The notes under the pieces were generated by a model. That model ran no database searches and was not told the origin of the DNA. It was given only the letters and a program-made list of their open reading frames with translations. Shown here piece by piece: positions 43,116 to 53,314 of a stretch of DNA of 64,000 nt. Origin of the DNA: Desmodus rotundus (Eukaryota; Chordata; Mammalia; Chiroptera; Phyllostomidae); assembly GCF_022682495.2 (NCBI RefSeq), contig NC_071389.1, forward strand, positions 10,655,199 through 10,719,198, read 5' to 3'. The number at the start of each line of letters is the position of its first letter. Position 1 is the stretch's first letter. The position numbers and the translations under genes are program-made.

Positions 43116-44029
43116 TCTGGACAGAACTGAGACTTAATCAGATCGCGGTTTCTCCTGGGACAGGGCTGTGTCTCCTCCCCAATCTGAGCAGTTTCTGCCC
43201 ACAGGTTTGGCCCCCGACAACCCCAGCCCCCCTCTCACTCCATGTCTGTCTGGGCTCGAGGCTCCCCACTGGAGGAGGGACACTGGTGCCCCATTCACCA
43301 TCGGCGGGCTGCCACCTGCCCCCCCCCCCCGCCTGCCACTCCTTGTTGCCTCCTCTGAGGCCCTAAGGGCTCGCTCTCGTCTTCACTGTCAGAAAACTGA
43401 GGTTAGGCTGCGAGTTTCAGGAAACAAATCCTTGTGATTAGTTGTCTTTGGCTCAGAGCCCCAGACATGCTGGGGAAGGTGCCCAGGGTGCCAGCTGTGC
43501 CCACTGTGGCCTCCTCTTGGTGCTGGGTTGCTGGGCAGCCGGGAAAGAGTGGATAAGGGGGTTGGATTCTACTCCAGCCTCTTCCTGTGAGGACGAGGCA
43601 GGCAACAACGAAGGGAGGGCCCCCTTGCCTTTAGTTCCCTTGTTGTCACAATCAGGGACAGCCTGGCAGTAACCAATAAAAATCAGGCATGACTGTCCAG
43701 TGGTCAAGGCAGCAGGAGGGAAGGGGACTCAGGCAGGGGGACATTGCCCCAAACTGGGTAAGTTCGCAACTGTGAATGCAGCCCGGTGATAACATGACCC
43801 ATCGTGCCCTTCAGCACTCCGGGACTTTGCACATGCTCTTCCCCCTTCCTGGAATGCCTTTCCTTTCACCTCCCAGTGACATCGAGGCTGTATTTGGCTA
43901 TGGGGAGAGGGAAGAAGTTGTTCCTTGTGGGAGGGGCCTAGACCTACTCAGTAACCAACATGAATAAGAACAGGGGTGGGGACAGGACACTGTTACATTT
44001 GCTCCCTCCGCCCCTTCTTCCCTCCCTCC
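43116..44029 (+). other. unique intron sequence
   Basis: 43790-43870 carries cactccgggactttgcacat and cccttcctggaatgcctttc, words of the forward L2 3' part. Otherwise G+C-rich and plain. Confidence 0.42.
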
Positions 44030-44390
44030 CTTCATTTTTGCAATCTTTTCCCAAAATGCAGTAGTGTCGTCATTTTAAAAAATGCTACATTATGAACAAG
44101 TACAAAGAAGGAAACACAAGTTCTGTCACCCGAGGTTAACATCCGTTCATCTTTTCACTGTGCTTTTTCCAAAGGCGGGGTCGATCTCTGCTCACGGGTC
44201 TGTACCTAGCCTTGATCTTAGTGTCGCGTTACTGAGGTACAGCTAACATGCCGTAAAATTTTCTCTTTGGAGAATAGAGTTCTAGAAATTTTGGCAAATG
44301 TTTTTTTTTATTATGAAACCAACCCCTGACTCGAATTCACAGACATCCTTCCGCGTCGGTGGAAATAACCTAAATGCCCAGCTGGAGGGG
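44030..44390. repeat. AT-rich worn LINE debris
   Basis: tttaaaaaatgctacattatg, and cgttactgaggtacagctaa with catgccgtaaaattttc, resemble old L1-type tails. Strand not decided. Confidence 0.45.
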
Positions 44391-44605
44391 ATTATTTTTC
44401 CTTTAAGGAATGTTGTACCTTAAAGTTCTTAGCCAACCCCCTAGGGCTGGGCATGGAGGTTGCTTCCCACTCTTCCCTCTGATAAACAGTGCCTTGGGCT
44501 TGCCTGGGACCTGATCCTCGGTGCAGCGATGTGCTGAAGGTGGGCACGGAGCACCCCTCCATCTCACCAGGCCCCGCCCTCCCCCTCCCTTTCACCTGGC
44601 TGCAG

Positions 44606-44805
44606 GGAACCGGCTGGACGAGGGCTCAGACGTGGAGTCAGAGCCTGACCTGCCTCTGAAGCGCAAGCAGCGCCGCAGTCGGACCACCTTCACGGCCGAG
44701 CAGCTGGAGGAGCTGGAGAAGGCCTTTGAGAGGACGCACTACCCGGACATCTACACTCGCGAGGAGCTGGCACAGAGGACCAAGCTGACTGAGGCGCGTG
44801 TCCAG
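44606..44805 (+). CDS. PAX7: PAX7 exon 5: acidic linker and homeodomain residues 1-46
   Basis: This exon encodes 66 complete codons after two bases that finish a split Gly codon. It begins [20 protein letters not shown] and runs through homeodomain helices 1 and 2 into the start of helix 3, ending at ARVQ. PAX7 is a nuclear paired-box/homeobox transcription factor of muscle satellite cells, dermomyotome and neural crest. ELEKAF and AQRTKL match PAX7; PAX3 has ELERAF and AQRAKL. The acceptor is ctgcag at 44600-44605. Its pyrimidine tract is interrupted by ctggctg, and another AG lies near 44570, so acceptor choice could be checked. The donor is gtgagc at 44806. A Lys-Arg-rich stretch just before the homeodomain could act in nuclear import. 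The preceding exon, with octapeptide and paired domain, lies upstream of the window. Gene identity is very secure; exon numbering follows the known PAX3/PAX7 structure. Confidence 0.97.
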
Positions 44806-45099
44806 GTGAGCAGGCGTCTCAGGTGTGGGCACCTCGGGCATAATCCAGGGGTGGGAATTGAGAAGGTGGGGTGGCCAGGGCCTGAGGGTTTCCTGGGCAC
44901 CGGGGAGTTGTGCAGCAGGTGGTCTGAGGACTGTGTAAACAAGCAATGCTGCCAGTGATTGATGCAGAGTAAGCAAGCAACAAGTGTTGATTGGCTGGTG
45001 GAGCGTGGAACAGCCCGAGGGAAGCCAGGGGCTGCAGAGAGGGCTGTTGGGTTGTGTTCATCTCTCCAGGCAACAAGCACCTCAAAAAAAGATAAAAAG

Positions 45100-45215
45100 A
45101 GGGATGGAGGGAGACATGAGAAGAAGAGAAGAAAAGGCCAAGGGAAGGAGGGAGGAAGGAAGGAAGGAAAGAAGGGAAGGAGGAAGGGAAGCAATAAGGA
45201 AGGGCGGGCAGTGGT
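45100..45215 (+). repeat. (GAAG/GGAA)n purine tract
   Basis: About 110 bp of almost pure A/G with ggaaggaaggaaagaaggga words just inside intron 5. Purine on the mRNA-sense strand. Confidence 0.9.
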
Positions 45216-46663
45216 TCAGCCAGGAAGAGAGGGCTCAGGGAGTGCGAAGCCCTCCACATCTCTGATGAGGGGTGGAAGTAGTTCAGAGGAAAGTTTCTGA
45301 ACAGGCTTAGCTTCCTAAGTGGGTAATGAGTTTCCCCTTATGGGGAGCATGCAAGCAGACTGGGCAGGCCTGTTCCTGGTGAGTCGGAAGCATCAGAGGG
45401 AGAGTGGCCAGACCTTGAACACCCCTCCACACACACCCCCTCACGTGTGCGGCTCCTAACCAGTTGCGGGGCGGGGGGGCGAGTACAGGCAGGGCAGAGC
45501 CTGCCTGTGTTCCAGGCTGACGGTGGGGGAGGGACATCCCTCCCCTCCCCAGGCTGCAGGCTCACAGTCCTCTCTGAGTGCAGAGAGAGCCTCCTGGGCG
45601 GCTGGGAAGGACCCAGGCTGAGTGGTAGAGGAGGAAGGTCACGATGAATAGCTCTAGTGGGAACCCACTCCTGGCCTGTTTTCTCCCTGAAAGAGGGAGG
45701 CAGGTAGAGGGGCCGACCCAGACTGCTCATGGGGGCGCTTCCATCCGAGGTTAGCCAGCCGTTGTTGGGCTCCCACCATTTGCAGTCATGGGGCCTGTTG
45801 TGCATGGACCTGGTGGAACCTCAGGCCACCTACTCAGTCAGTGTGGTCCCGCCCCAGGCCACAGGTATGGTAGTGGAGGCTTGGAGCCGTGGTGGGCCCA
45901 GAGGAGCAGAGCTGAGCAGGGGCTGAGTGGCCCTGGAACTCAGGCCTGGCAGGCACCAAAGCCTTGTTCAGGAACAAGAAGTTGACTCAGAGCCTGGAAT
46001 TTGAAAGCAATAGAGAAAGTTCTGGAAGCAAAACAACATTTAACCACTCCAGGAACGAATGCAGCTCCCTCCACCCTTCCCACCCCCACTCCTGGAGTTG
46101 GGGGCCCTGGGCTGCCTTTGAGGGAGGACCCCGGGGTAGAGGGCAGCCACAGCAGCTAGCTCATCTCACCGCCTCCCCTCCTCTCCAGGGCGACACCCGA
46201 GCCTGCCCCCGCTGGCCTCCCTCCTGCTCTGATCCTGCTGCAGCTGTTCTCCTGGGCACATTCCTGGGTGCTTTCTCATTCCCACGTCTGGGGGCCGTGG
46301 CTGCTTCCCACCACCTTGAAGCCTGACTGCTCCTTGTAAAATTTCCTGGCTGTCAGGGCAGTGCTTTTATTGGCCCAGGGGACCCAGAAGCAGGTGTCAC
46401 TCAAGGTCCAAGGAAGGAGGGGGGCTGGGATGAGGGGCAACAGCTAGGGCCCAGATAAACCCACAGGGAGGGAGCAGCCAGGGCAGACATCTTCCATATG
46501 CAGACGCCCCCTCAGACTCTGGGCTTCCTGGGCGGGGGGCCAGGTGTCCCCCTCAGACTCTGGCTCCCCGAGGGTGGGGCTAGGTCTTCCCCCTGTAGCC
46601 TGAGAGCTTTCCCTGCAGAGGGAAGAACAATCAATGCTGATTTTTTTAAAAGAATGAACTAAA
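45216..46663 (+). other. unique part of intron 5
   Basis: G+C-rich, no transposon that I can name. Frames on both strands lack known domains. Confidence 0.45.
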
Positions 46664-46670
46664 GGTAACC

Positions 46671-46685
46671 AAAAAAAAAAAAAAA
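46671..46685 (+). repeat. A15 run
   Basis: A poly-A run after ggtaacc, not attached to a recognisable retroelement body. Confidence 0.8.
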
Positions 46686-46829
46686 TGGAGACAGGAATGA
46701 CAGAGCATTTGGCCTGGAGAAGAGGAGAATTGGAGAATACAGCTGCTTTGAAAGGTCTCAAGGGTAGAGCCAGGGCCAACAGGGAAATGTCCCAAGTCCC
46801 ATAGAAAGGTCTGCAGAAAAGAGAGCACA

Positions 46830-46985
46830 GGACTGGGAGCCACAGGTCTCCGCTCCCATGGGTTCCTGCCTCTGATCAGCTGCATCACCTTTAACGGGTC
46901 AGTTTCCTTTCCTGAGACTTAATTTTCCATTTATAAATAAAGGAAGCAAACTAAGTAGTCACTAAGGCCCCTTAAAGTGCTAGGA
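46830..46985 (+). repeat. MIR SINE
   Basis: It contains tctgatcagctgcatcacct, gggtcagtttcctttcctga and taaataaaggaagcaaac. Confidence 0.65.
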
Positions 46986-47215
46986 TCCTCATTGACAATC
47001 AAGGCTGCCTCGTGAGGTGATGAGATCCCCGTTACCAGAAGCATTCAAGCAAAAGCGCAACATTCAGTGTGTCAGAGACCCTGGGGAGAGGGTTTTTGCT
47101 GTGGACAGTGTGGCAGGGACCTCGAGGCCACCTGAGCACTGCTTATGGTTCTACACTTTTGAAGTCTTGGCCTCTGATTCTAAGCCTATGGTTCAGGGAT
47201 TCTGTAATCCTATGC

Positions 47216-47520
47216 CATTTTTTAACTTAAACTTTATTTCTCCAGTACAGTTTACATTCAGCATTATTTTGTATCAGTTTCAGGTGTACAGCATCGTGGT
47301 TAGTCCTATACCTTACAAAATATTTCCCCGATATTTCTTGTACCCACCTGGCACCATACATAGTTATTACAATATCATTGGCTATATTTCCTATGCTATA
47401 TTTCAGTTACATGTGTGACTGTTTTGTACAGTCACAAATTGTACTTCTTAATCCCTTCCCCTTTCTCATCCAGCCCCCCAAACCTCCTCCCTTCTGGCAA
47501 TCAATTTTTCTGCCATCTTT
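47216..47520 (-). mobile_element. LINE-1 3' end fragment (L1MA-like)
   Basis: On the + strand: tacagtttacattcagcatt, gtatcagtttcaggtgtaca, gtacccacctggcaccatac, atagttattacaatatcatt and ttctggcaatcaatttttc. This is the 3' untranslated part of an old mammalian L1, in reverse. No open reading frame remains. Confidence 0.8.
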
Positions 47521-47544
47521 TCCCCGTGGCCCCGGGAGATGGGA

Positions 47545-47690
47545 GGGATAGTGGAGTGGTCTGGAGTGGTCTCAGAGACAGGTGCCTGGGTGTGGATTCC
47601 AGCTTCATCGTTCCTCTTTTCACTGTCAGTTTCCTCATCTGCCGCATGGAGATGACAAGAATAGGGTCTGAGGATTAAATGATGGCATGG
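47545..47690 (+). repeat. MIR SINE
   Basis: It contains ggtgtggattccagcttcat, tcactgtcagtttcctcatc and ctgaggattaaatgatggc. Confidence 0.7.
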
Positions 47691-47692
47691 AA

Positions 47693-47717
47693 ACACACAC
47701 ACACACATACACACATA
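47693..47717 (+). repeat. (CA)n microsatellite
   Basis: acacacacacacacatacac, about 24 bp. Confidence 0.9.
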
Positions 47718-47804
47718 ACACTAGGAAGTGGCAGGGGCGGGGGCTGTCATTATTATTAAAACTCCACCTGTTCTTGATGGCTCCGATTCTGGCCACCCTT
47801 GAAA

Positions 47805-47945
47805 CTCCAGGTTCATTCATCTGGCACTCATTCATTGAGCACCTACTATGTGCCCGAGACTGGTCTAGGCACCAGGGATTCAGCACACAGAAATCTGTAG
47901 TCACGGAGCTGATACTCGGATAAACAAGCCATTGGGTAAACACGT
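47805..47945. repeat. ancient L2-type tail
   Basis: It contains cattcattgagcacctacta, tgtgcccgagactggtctag, gcaccagggattcagcacac and gatactcggataaacaagcc. Confidence 0.8.
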
Positions 47946-48344
47946 GTCAGGTGGACTTCACGATTCAAGTGTGTTAGTGTGTTACCTCCCTCTGGCTCCC
48001 CTCCAGCCCCGCTTTGGAAGCCTGCAGGGTGTTACATGGCATCCCCGGTGTTTGGCAGAGAAGCCCCTGCCTCAGCCTGCAGAAAGCCCGAGCCACCGTG
48101 AAGGGCGGGAGGAGGGGCGTTGGGCAGGAGGACACATGCCTGGGGACCAGTGACTTTCTCTGCAGGAATCTGCATTTTTAAACAGCGGGAGACTGACCCC
48201 AATCTTGCACACACCTTCCATCGAGGTAAACAAATCCACTGTGTCCGGCTGCCAGGAGCCCTGAGCCTGTGATTTTTCTAGAAACAGAGGCCACCCTGAA
48301 CTGAATCCCACCAGAGAGGGACTCACTAATTAATTAGCAACTTA
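47946..48344 (+). other. unique part of intron 5
   Basis: cactaattaattagcaactt near 48324 is an isolated palindromic TTAATTAA-type homeodomain word; otherwise plain. Confidence 0.45.
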
Positions 48345-48610
48345 AACCAAACTTTTCACAACACTAGATAATACGTATAATGCACTTTCTATGTGCCAGG
48401 CATGATATTGAACACTTTACATACATTCTCTTTATCATCCTCACCATAGCCCTCAGAGGGAGGGAGGTATGATTGGTCTCTTCATTCGACGGTGAGAAAT
48501 CTGAGATTCAGCTACGAGAAGTAACTTCCTGAAGACACAGTTAATAGACAAGTGTGCTAGGACTTGAATCCGAGTCTGCTCAGCACTCTTTTCATCTGTG
48601 CTGCATTAGA
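48345..48610 (-). repeat. MIR SINE, full length
   Basis: On the + strand: ttctatgtgccaggcatgat, actttacatacattctcttt, gaaatctgagattcagctac, gacttgaatccgagtctgct, complete MIR order in reverse. Confidence 0.85.
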
Positions 48611-48679
48611 AGAAGGTCCAGACAAAATATTCAACCCAGCAACCAGATGCTTCCTACAGTGTCTGCTCCCAGGGCTAGG

Positions 48680-48785
48680 TGACGAGGCAAAGATCAAAGG
48701 TGACCAGGGAGTCTGCGTGCGGTGCGGGGCTGCCACGGTCCCCTGGAGCCCCCATTTCCCCATCTGTAAATGAATGACCTCCTGG
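48680..48785 (+). repeat. MIR SINE fragment
   Basis: It contains cccatttccccatctgtaaa and tgaatgacctcctgg after a worn upstream part. Confidence 0.5.
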
Positions 48786-48834
48786 TACCAACAGTTGGCT
48801 AAGAGCACCCCCAGCTCAGCCATCAGAGGGGTTC

Positions 48835-49065
48835 CAGCGGATCAATACTTAACAGATGCTGTTCCGAGCGTTTTGCCTGTGTTAACTCATTTGAGGTCCG
48901 GAACCAGCTAAGAGGTGGGGGCTATTATTAGCCACATTTCAGAAAGAGAGTGAGGCACACAGAGATAACGGAATGTGCCCATCTCAGCTGGGAGTCAGAG
49001 GCAGGACTCAAACCCAGGCAGTCAGTTTCCAGAGTCACTGCTATTAACTAACAACCATGTTATAC
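48835..49065 (-). repeat. MIR SINE, full length
   Basis: On the + strand: cagatgctgttccgagcgtt, tgtgttaactcatttgaggt, ctattattagccacatttca, aggactcaaacccaggcagt. Confidence 0.85.
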
Positions 49066-49144
49066 TTTGTGAGGAGGGAGGCACCTGCTGGAGTAGAGGC
49101 AGCCCTGGGGAAACAGGACAACAGAGGAAGAAGAGGTGAGAGAA

Positions 49145-49300
49145 TTGACAGCAAAGGGCAGGTCCTCTCCTCCAGGAAGCCCTCCTGGATTCTGAGGGGT
49201 GAAGTTGAAGCCCTTCCTCGGGCGTCCTTAGAGTAGCTGATATGTCACCCCATCACTGCACTGGAAAGCAAGTTCTCCGAGGTGCCTGTTGTGTGCCCCG
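49145..49300 (+). repeat. ancient L2 fragment, forward
   Basis: It contains cctctcctccaggaagccct, cctggattctgagg and ctggaaagcaagttctccga, the forward L2 3' order. Confidence 0.55.
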
Positions 49301-50349
49301 GCAGAGGGCAGCTCGGGCTGAAGCCTGTTCTCATTCCTCTCCGGTGTCTTGCTGGGCACAGCGCAGAGTCCCAGTGAAGGTTCGAGATCAGGAGGAAAAG
49401 CTGGGAAAGGCAGGAAGGAAAGAAGAATACCTCCAACTTTATTTCGTATCTTCATTTGAGGAAAAGCTGACCTGCCCCTAAGGAGCAGCTACCTTGAAAC
49501 CAACTAGAACAGCGTGTCCCATACTTAAGTTATTCTCTGACCGTCTTCAAGATTTTTGCCATATTTTCACATGACCCATGTTGTCCTTTTTATAAAATCA
49601 ACACATTTTAACATAAAAGTACCTCTGAATCCCGTAAAAGGAAGACAATTGGAAATACACACAAAGAAAAAAGATATGATCAAAGCCCTTCAGGAAAATG
49701 TCACCTTCCAGAGCTCCCCTTGGTGTTAAAAAGGCAGGAAGGGTACCTTTGCACTGAGCCAAGACCAGAGGCCTGGAGAAGGGGAGCGGCCCGGGGCTAT
49801 TTAATGTCAGGTCTCTGGCCACCTGGGACATCTCCCCAACGTGGAGTGACAGGAGTCCCACCCTTTGGGAAAGGCTGAATTAAAACACTCCCACGGAAGC
49901 AGGGAACCAGAGACACTGCCCATCGCTCCCAGTTCAGAGGCAGCCTCCCTCCGACGGCCTCCACCTCAGCCCAGGACGCCCCTGGGGAAGCCCTCCAGCC
50001 CTGGGGAGGCGGGGAAGAGCCAGGACTTCCATCTTATTTGGCCTCCAGCTTTCCCTCCAGATGTAGCTGCCTCGACTCTTTTCTTAGTGAATCCTAAACG
50101 GGTGAGAGCCAGCTGCTCTATCCATCCAGCTTGGGAAGCTGCACACCGTATCTCCCTGAGAGAAAAGACAAGCAAGCACCCCGCTGCCCGATGAGATTCC
50201 CCTCCTGCGTGTCAGCAGGCACGGTCTGGAGGTTTGGGGGTCTTAAGTGGTCCTGTGCCAGGGGAGGTCGGGGTCTTCTCCCCACCAGCAGGGGCTGCCA
50301 ACTGAGCTTTGTGGCCCCAGCCCTGGGAAGGCCATCTCTGCCTTCCCTT
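49301..50349 (+). other. unique part of intron 5
   Basis: 49490-49680 is AT-rich (caacacattttaacataaaa) without a clear family. No gene is supported. Confidence 0.42.
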
Positions 50350-50600
50350 GTTCACTCAACCATTCAGCAAGTATCGGCTGAGCCCCTACAGAGCAGTGAG
50401 CCAGGGATGCAGGCCTCTGCCCCCAAAGCCTGGAGCCAGAGGGATAAAGAGAAGCATTGCCCCAAAAAACGGTAAATAGGATAACTGTGTGAGGAGGCGC
50501 ACTCGAGTTCTCCTGAGAAAGGGCTGCAGGAAGAATGTTCCAGATAGAGGGAACAGCGTGTGCAGAGCTTGAAGGCGGAGAAGAGCCCCCCAGAGCCGCC
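50350..50600. repeat. ancient L2/CR1-type repeat
   Basis: It contains attcagcaagtatcggctga, agagcagtgagccagggatg and gttccagatagagggaacag, cgtgtgcagagcttgaaggc in the order of this family. Confidence 0.6.
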
Positions 50601-50689
50601 CGTTTCACACACCCATTCTCCCTTCTCTGGCCCAGCCCCGGACGTGTTGCACATTCAGACAAGTGAGCTCTGGAAGGGCAGGTATTTAA

Positions 50690-50800
50690 GTTCAAACTTC
50701 AAATGCATTAAAGACTATGGGTGTGGTCTTGGCAAGTTATTCGACCTGTGTGAACCTCAGTTTTCCCTTCTGTAAAATGGGAATAGGAGGCCGTGTCTCA
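50690..50800 (+). repeat. MIR SINE
   Basis: It contains gtcttggcaagttattcgac, gtgaacctcagttttccctt and ctgtaaaatgggaatagg. Confidence 0.7.
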
Positions 50801-51139
50801 CGGTCCTATGGACAGACATTGCAGCACCAGCACAGAGCTCGAAGGACACGGAGTCTCAGAGATGTCGCCTGGTCTTCCACCGGTGCTTAACACACCCTTG
50901 TGTCTGTGGGAGGTGGGTTTCCCCAGACAAGGGGGCCTGTGCCAGATAAGCAAAGTGGGGCCTCAGGCTTCAGACAAAAAACTGGTTTTCACATCTGAGT
51001 CTGGCAGGCAGGTCTCGTTCAGGTGGGTTCTGGATGTGTGGCTTCCTCCTTGGGGGCTTCCTGGAGGAGGCAGGCATTGAGCTGAGCGTGTGTGAAAACA
51101 AGGCCAGGCTCCCATTGACATCCCTCGGGGCAGGAGCAG
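50801..51139 (+). other. unique part of intron 5
   Basis: No feature is recognised. Confidence 0.45.
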
Positions 51140-51320
51140 CTGCCGTGGAAAGAGCACTGTACTCAGAGTCACACAGCCTGTCACGTGGGCAAGTCACCCA
51201 CTCTCTCTGGGTGTCAGTTTGCTTGTCTGTGAAATGGGGATGATGATAATAAGCTTCTCACCGGGAGGTTGTGAGGACAGAAAGGGACCGTGCCTATGAA
51301 AGCTCTCCGAAAACTGTCCC
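51140..51320 (+). repeat. MIR SINE
   Basis: It contains gagcactgtactcagagtca, ctctgggtgtcagtttgctt, gtctgtgaaatggggatgat and ggttgtgaggacagaaaggg. It ends 145 bp before exon 6. Confidence 0.78.
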
Positions 51321-51465
51321 CAGCAGCGTGAGGAGGGGAGGTCCTCCTTTGGGGAGCATGCTGGCTGGACTGAGGGTGACAGCTGGGGGGACTGGTTCTG
51401 GATGAGTCTCAGCTTTTCACCAGGAACCAGGCTGAGGGCTCTGTTCTCCACTCTCCACCCCCCAG

Positions 51466-51631
51466 GTCTGGTTCAGTAACCGCCGTGCCCGTTGGCGTAA
51501 GCAGGCAGGAGCCAACCAGCTGGCAGCATTCAACCACCTTCTGCCAGGGGGCTTCCCTCCCACGGGCATGCCCACACTGCCCCCCTACCAGCTGCCGGAC
51601 TCCACCTACCCCACCACCACCATTTCCCAAG
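51466..51631 (+). CDS. PAX7: PAX7 exon 6: homeodomain recognition helix and following Pro-rich segment
   Basis: The exon starts at [14 protein letters not shown], completing homeodomain residues 47-60, and continues to ...TTTISQ plus one base of a split Asp codon (55 codons + 1 base). Ser at homeodomain position 50, in WFSNRR, is the hallmark of PAX-type paired-class homeodomains and shapes cooperative binding to palindromic TAAT sites. The downstream segment, rich in Pro, Thr and Leu, belongs to the transactivation region. The residues [13 protein letters not shown] and [11 protein letters not shown] follow PAX7; PAX3 reads NQLMAFNHLIPGG and TYQLSETSYQ. The acceptor is a long pyrimidine tract ending cccccag at 51465; the donor is gtgagt at 51632. 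At 166 bp, with phases fitting both neighbours exactly, it shows no frameshift or stop. Confidence 0.97.
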
Positions 51632-51889
51632 GTGAGTGCCCGAGCCCTGTGCCGGCTTCTTAGCTGCGCCCTTCAGTCCCTTCACCCTTGGCCCACCCAG
51701 TCCGTTCTTCCTTAACAAATAAGGAATGAGAAGGGTTGTGCGTTTACGACCCTTTGTCTACTTTCATGTGGACAGTCTATTAAGACAAAAAAGGAGAGGT
51801 CCTGCCCTTGAACTTCTTGGCTCTGCCAACAGGCTATAGAGCATGCAGGTAAGGATTACCAAGCTCACTTCCATGTCCACGTGTAGAAC

Positions 51890-51960
51890 AGAGCTTCTCA
51901 AACTGTACAGTCACATGAATTTCCGGGGTCTTATTCAAATGAAGAAGAGGTGGCACCTTG
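51890..51960. mobile_element. MER5-type hAT fragment
   Basis: It contains agagcttctcaaactgtaca, gtcacatgaatttccggggt and cttattcaaatgaagaag. Confidence 0.5.
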
Positions 51961-52294
51961 GGGGAGGCGAAGGGTTCCTCCCCTCTTTCCTCGGATCCTG
52001 TCTCCAACTGCACCCTCCCCCTCCTCTTCCCGGCTCCCCTCAGCACCCCCTACCCTGCACGCATTAGGAACCCCACTACCTGACGTCTGCCTCATGAAGC
52101 CCGGGTGGCTTCCTCTTAAAGGGCTGGCAGACAGGCTGGAGCTCTGGAGGCAGAGGAGAAGCAGGGGACCTTCTCTGGGATTCTTGAAGAGAAATTAAAC
52201 CTTTGCAGAGGATGATGGTCCCATCCACCAGAGGGCTGTGTGGAGGGGCCCTAATGGAGCAGAATAGCAGCTGAGCAGCTAGGATCAGTGATAG

Positions 52295-52470
52295 CAGTTC
52301 AGACCTTGGTCACACTGCTCACTAGCCTTGTCACCTCGCACAAGAGCCCCACCTCCCCAGAGCCTCAGTTTCTTCATCTACAAAATGGGAACCATAATCT
52401 TGCTTCATACCCTTAGTGTCTGTAAAAGCGCCTGGCAGGTGGTCGATGCTCACAAAATGCTATTGGGACA
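52295..52470 (+). repeat. MIR SINE
   Basis: It contains cagagcctcagtttcttcat, ctacaaaatgggaaccataa, gtaaaagcgcctggcaggtg and gtcgatgctcacaaaatgct. Confidence 0.78.
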
Positions 52471-52766
52471 GGCGTGGATGGATTCCGAGAGTCCCCACAA
52501 GGTCTGCCTTTCAGTCCAGGTAATTACTAGGTTCCCAGTGTGTGCCGAGCACAGAGCGGCAGGGCCGGTGCACAGCTGCCTAGAGGTAGTCTGGAATGTC
52601 AGCTGGCTGTCAGTACAAAGAGACAGTCCCTTGCCTCCATTGGATGGGGGCTAGGAGAAGGAGGCTCATAGCTTGCTTTCCAAACAGGAGGTTCTTTCCT
52701 GGCCCTGGAAGGCCCACCCTCCAGGGTGAGCCACCGGCTCAGGCCCTCCCCTGGGTCTCTTCACAG

Positions 52767-52969
52767 ATGGGGGCAGCACCGTGCACCGGCCCCAGCCCCT
52801 CCCACCGTCCACCATGCACCAGGGCGGGCTGGCTGCGGCTGCAGCGGCCGCGGACACCAGCTCTGCCTACGGAGCCCGCCACGGCTTCTCCAGCTACTCC
52901 GACAGCTTCATGAACCCAGCGGCGCCCTCCAACCACATGAACCCCGTCAGCAACGGCCTGTCCCCTCAG
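52767..52969 (+). CDS. PAX7: PAX7 exon 7: C-terminal transactivation region, part
   Basis: The exon encodes (D)[18 protein letters not shown], a run of seven alanines in LAAAAAAAD, then [20 protein letters not shown] and SNGLSPQ, ending in phase 0. [13 protein letters not shown] and the SYSDSFMNP block are shared by PAX3 and PAX7. The alanine run and [13 protein letters not shown] fit PAX7. The alanines use mixed GCN codons, so the run is unlikely to be freshly expanded. The acceptor is ctcttcacag at 52766 and the donor gtaggt at 52970. The next coding exon, which would continue VMSILSNPS, is absent from the remaining 11 kb. The reading frame stays open for 114 codons into the intron (stop at 53312-53314), which an intron-retained transcript could use; I have no evidence that it does. 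Confidence 0.97.
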
Positions 52970-53314
52970 GTAGGTGGCCTCGCCCCTCTGCACAAGGTCC
53001 TGTCACCAGACACCCACCAGCCCAGGCCTCAGGGACTCCAGGTGACCCAGGTTGGCTGTCCTTGGGGAAAAAGTCACTGGTCTCCACAAAGCCACTGGCT
53101 GCTGGGTACCTGGAGAGGATTTAAATACCTTCGCTTGTCAGTATTTTGTGGTCCTTCACCTTGGGTTTATCTTCGCAAGCTGCAGACCTGGGTGACTCAG
53201 TGGTGGATGCAGAGGAAGGGTTTTTATAACGAGCTTCCACACCTGTTGCTGCCCAGAAACAAACAGATGTGTTACAGACTTGCTCCTGGACGGAGAGCTG
53301 CCCCGAGCTTGTGA
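52970..53314 (+). other. in-frame open extension of exon 7 into intron 7
   Basis: The exon 7 frame runs on past the donor as [13 protein letters not shown]... for 114 codons to a stop at 53312-53314. It would encode an alternative C terminus in an intron-retained RNA. The residues resemble no family, and no AATAAA follows closely. Chance openness in G+C-rich DNA is the default reading. Confidence 0.25.

Larger units (their letters stand above)
1..44605 (+). other. PAX7: PAX7 intron 4, 3' part
   Basis: No paired-domain or octapeptide (HSIDGILG) coding sequence occurs upstream of exon 5, so all of this stretch is inferred to be the large intron between the exon carrying the octapeptide and the first homeodomain exon. 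At 44.6 kb or more it fits the very long intron 4 known for mammalian PAX7. It holds transposon-poor candidate regulatory DNA at the 5' side and ordinary repeat-bearing intron further 3'. Confidence 0.85.
44806..51465 (+). other. PAX7: PAX7 intron 5
   Basis: A 6660-bp intron from gtgagc to cccccag that interrupts the homeodomain between Gln46 and Val47, the position typical of PAX3 and PAX7. The first 1.8 kb is unique sequence with a purine minisatellite. The rest is dominated by ancient MIR and L2 copies and one LINE-1 fragment. I see no candidate regulatory island as marked as those in intron 4. Confidence 0.93.
51632..52766 (+). other. PAX7: PAX7 intron 6
   Basis: A 1135-bp intron from gtgagt to ctcttcacag. 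It contains a short MER5-like fragment near 51890 and a MIR at 52295-52470; the remainder is unique and unremarkable. Confidence 0.93.

Noticed and set aside
1..44605. Search for the paired domain and octapeptide (HSIDGILG) exons
   Set aside because: No such coding sequence found on either strand, so the upstream exons lie outside the window.
44521..44605. In-frame open sequence with a Met immediately upstream of exon 5
   Set aside because: It contains the splice acceptor and pyrimidine tract. The encoded Pro-rich residues match no PAX7 isoform that I know.
44606..52969. Possibility that the gene is PAX3
   Set aside because: [35 protein letters not shown] and the alanine run follow PAX7 and differ from PAX3.
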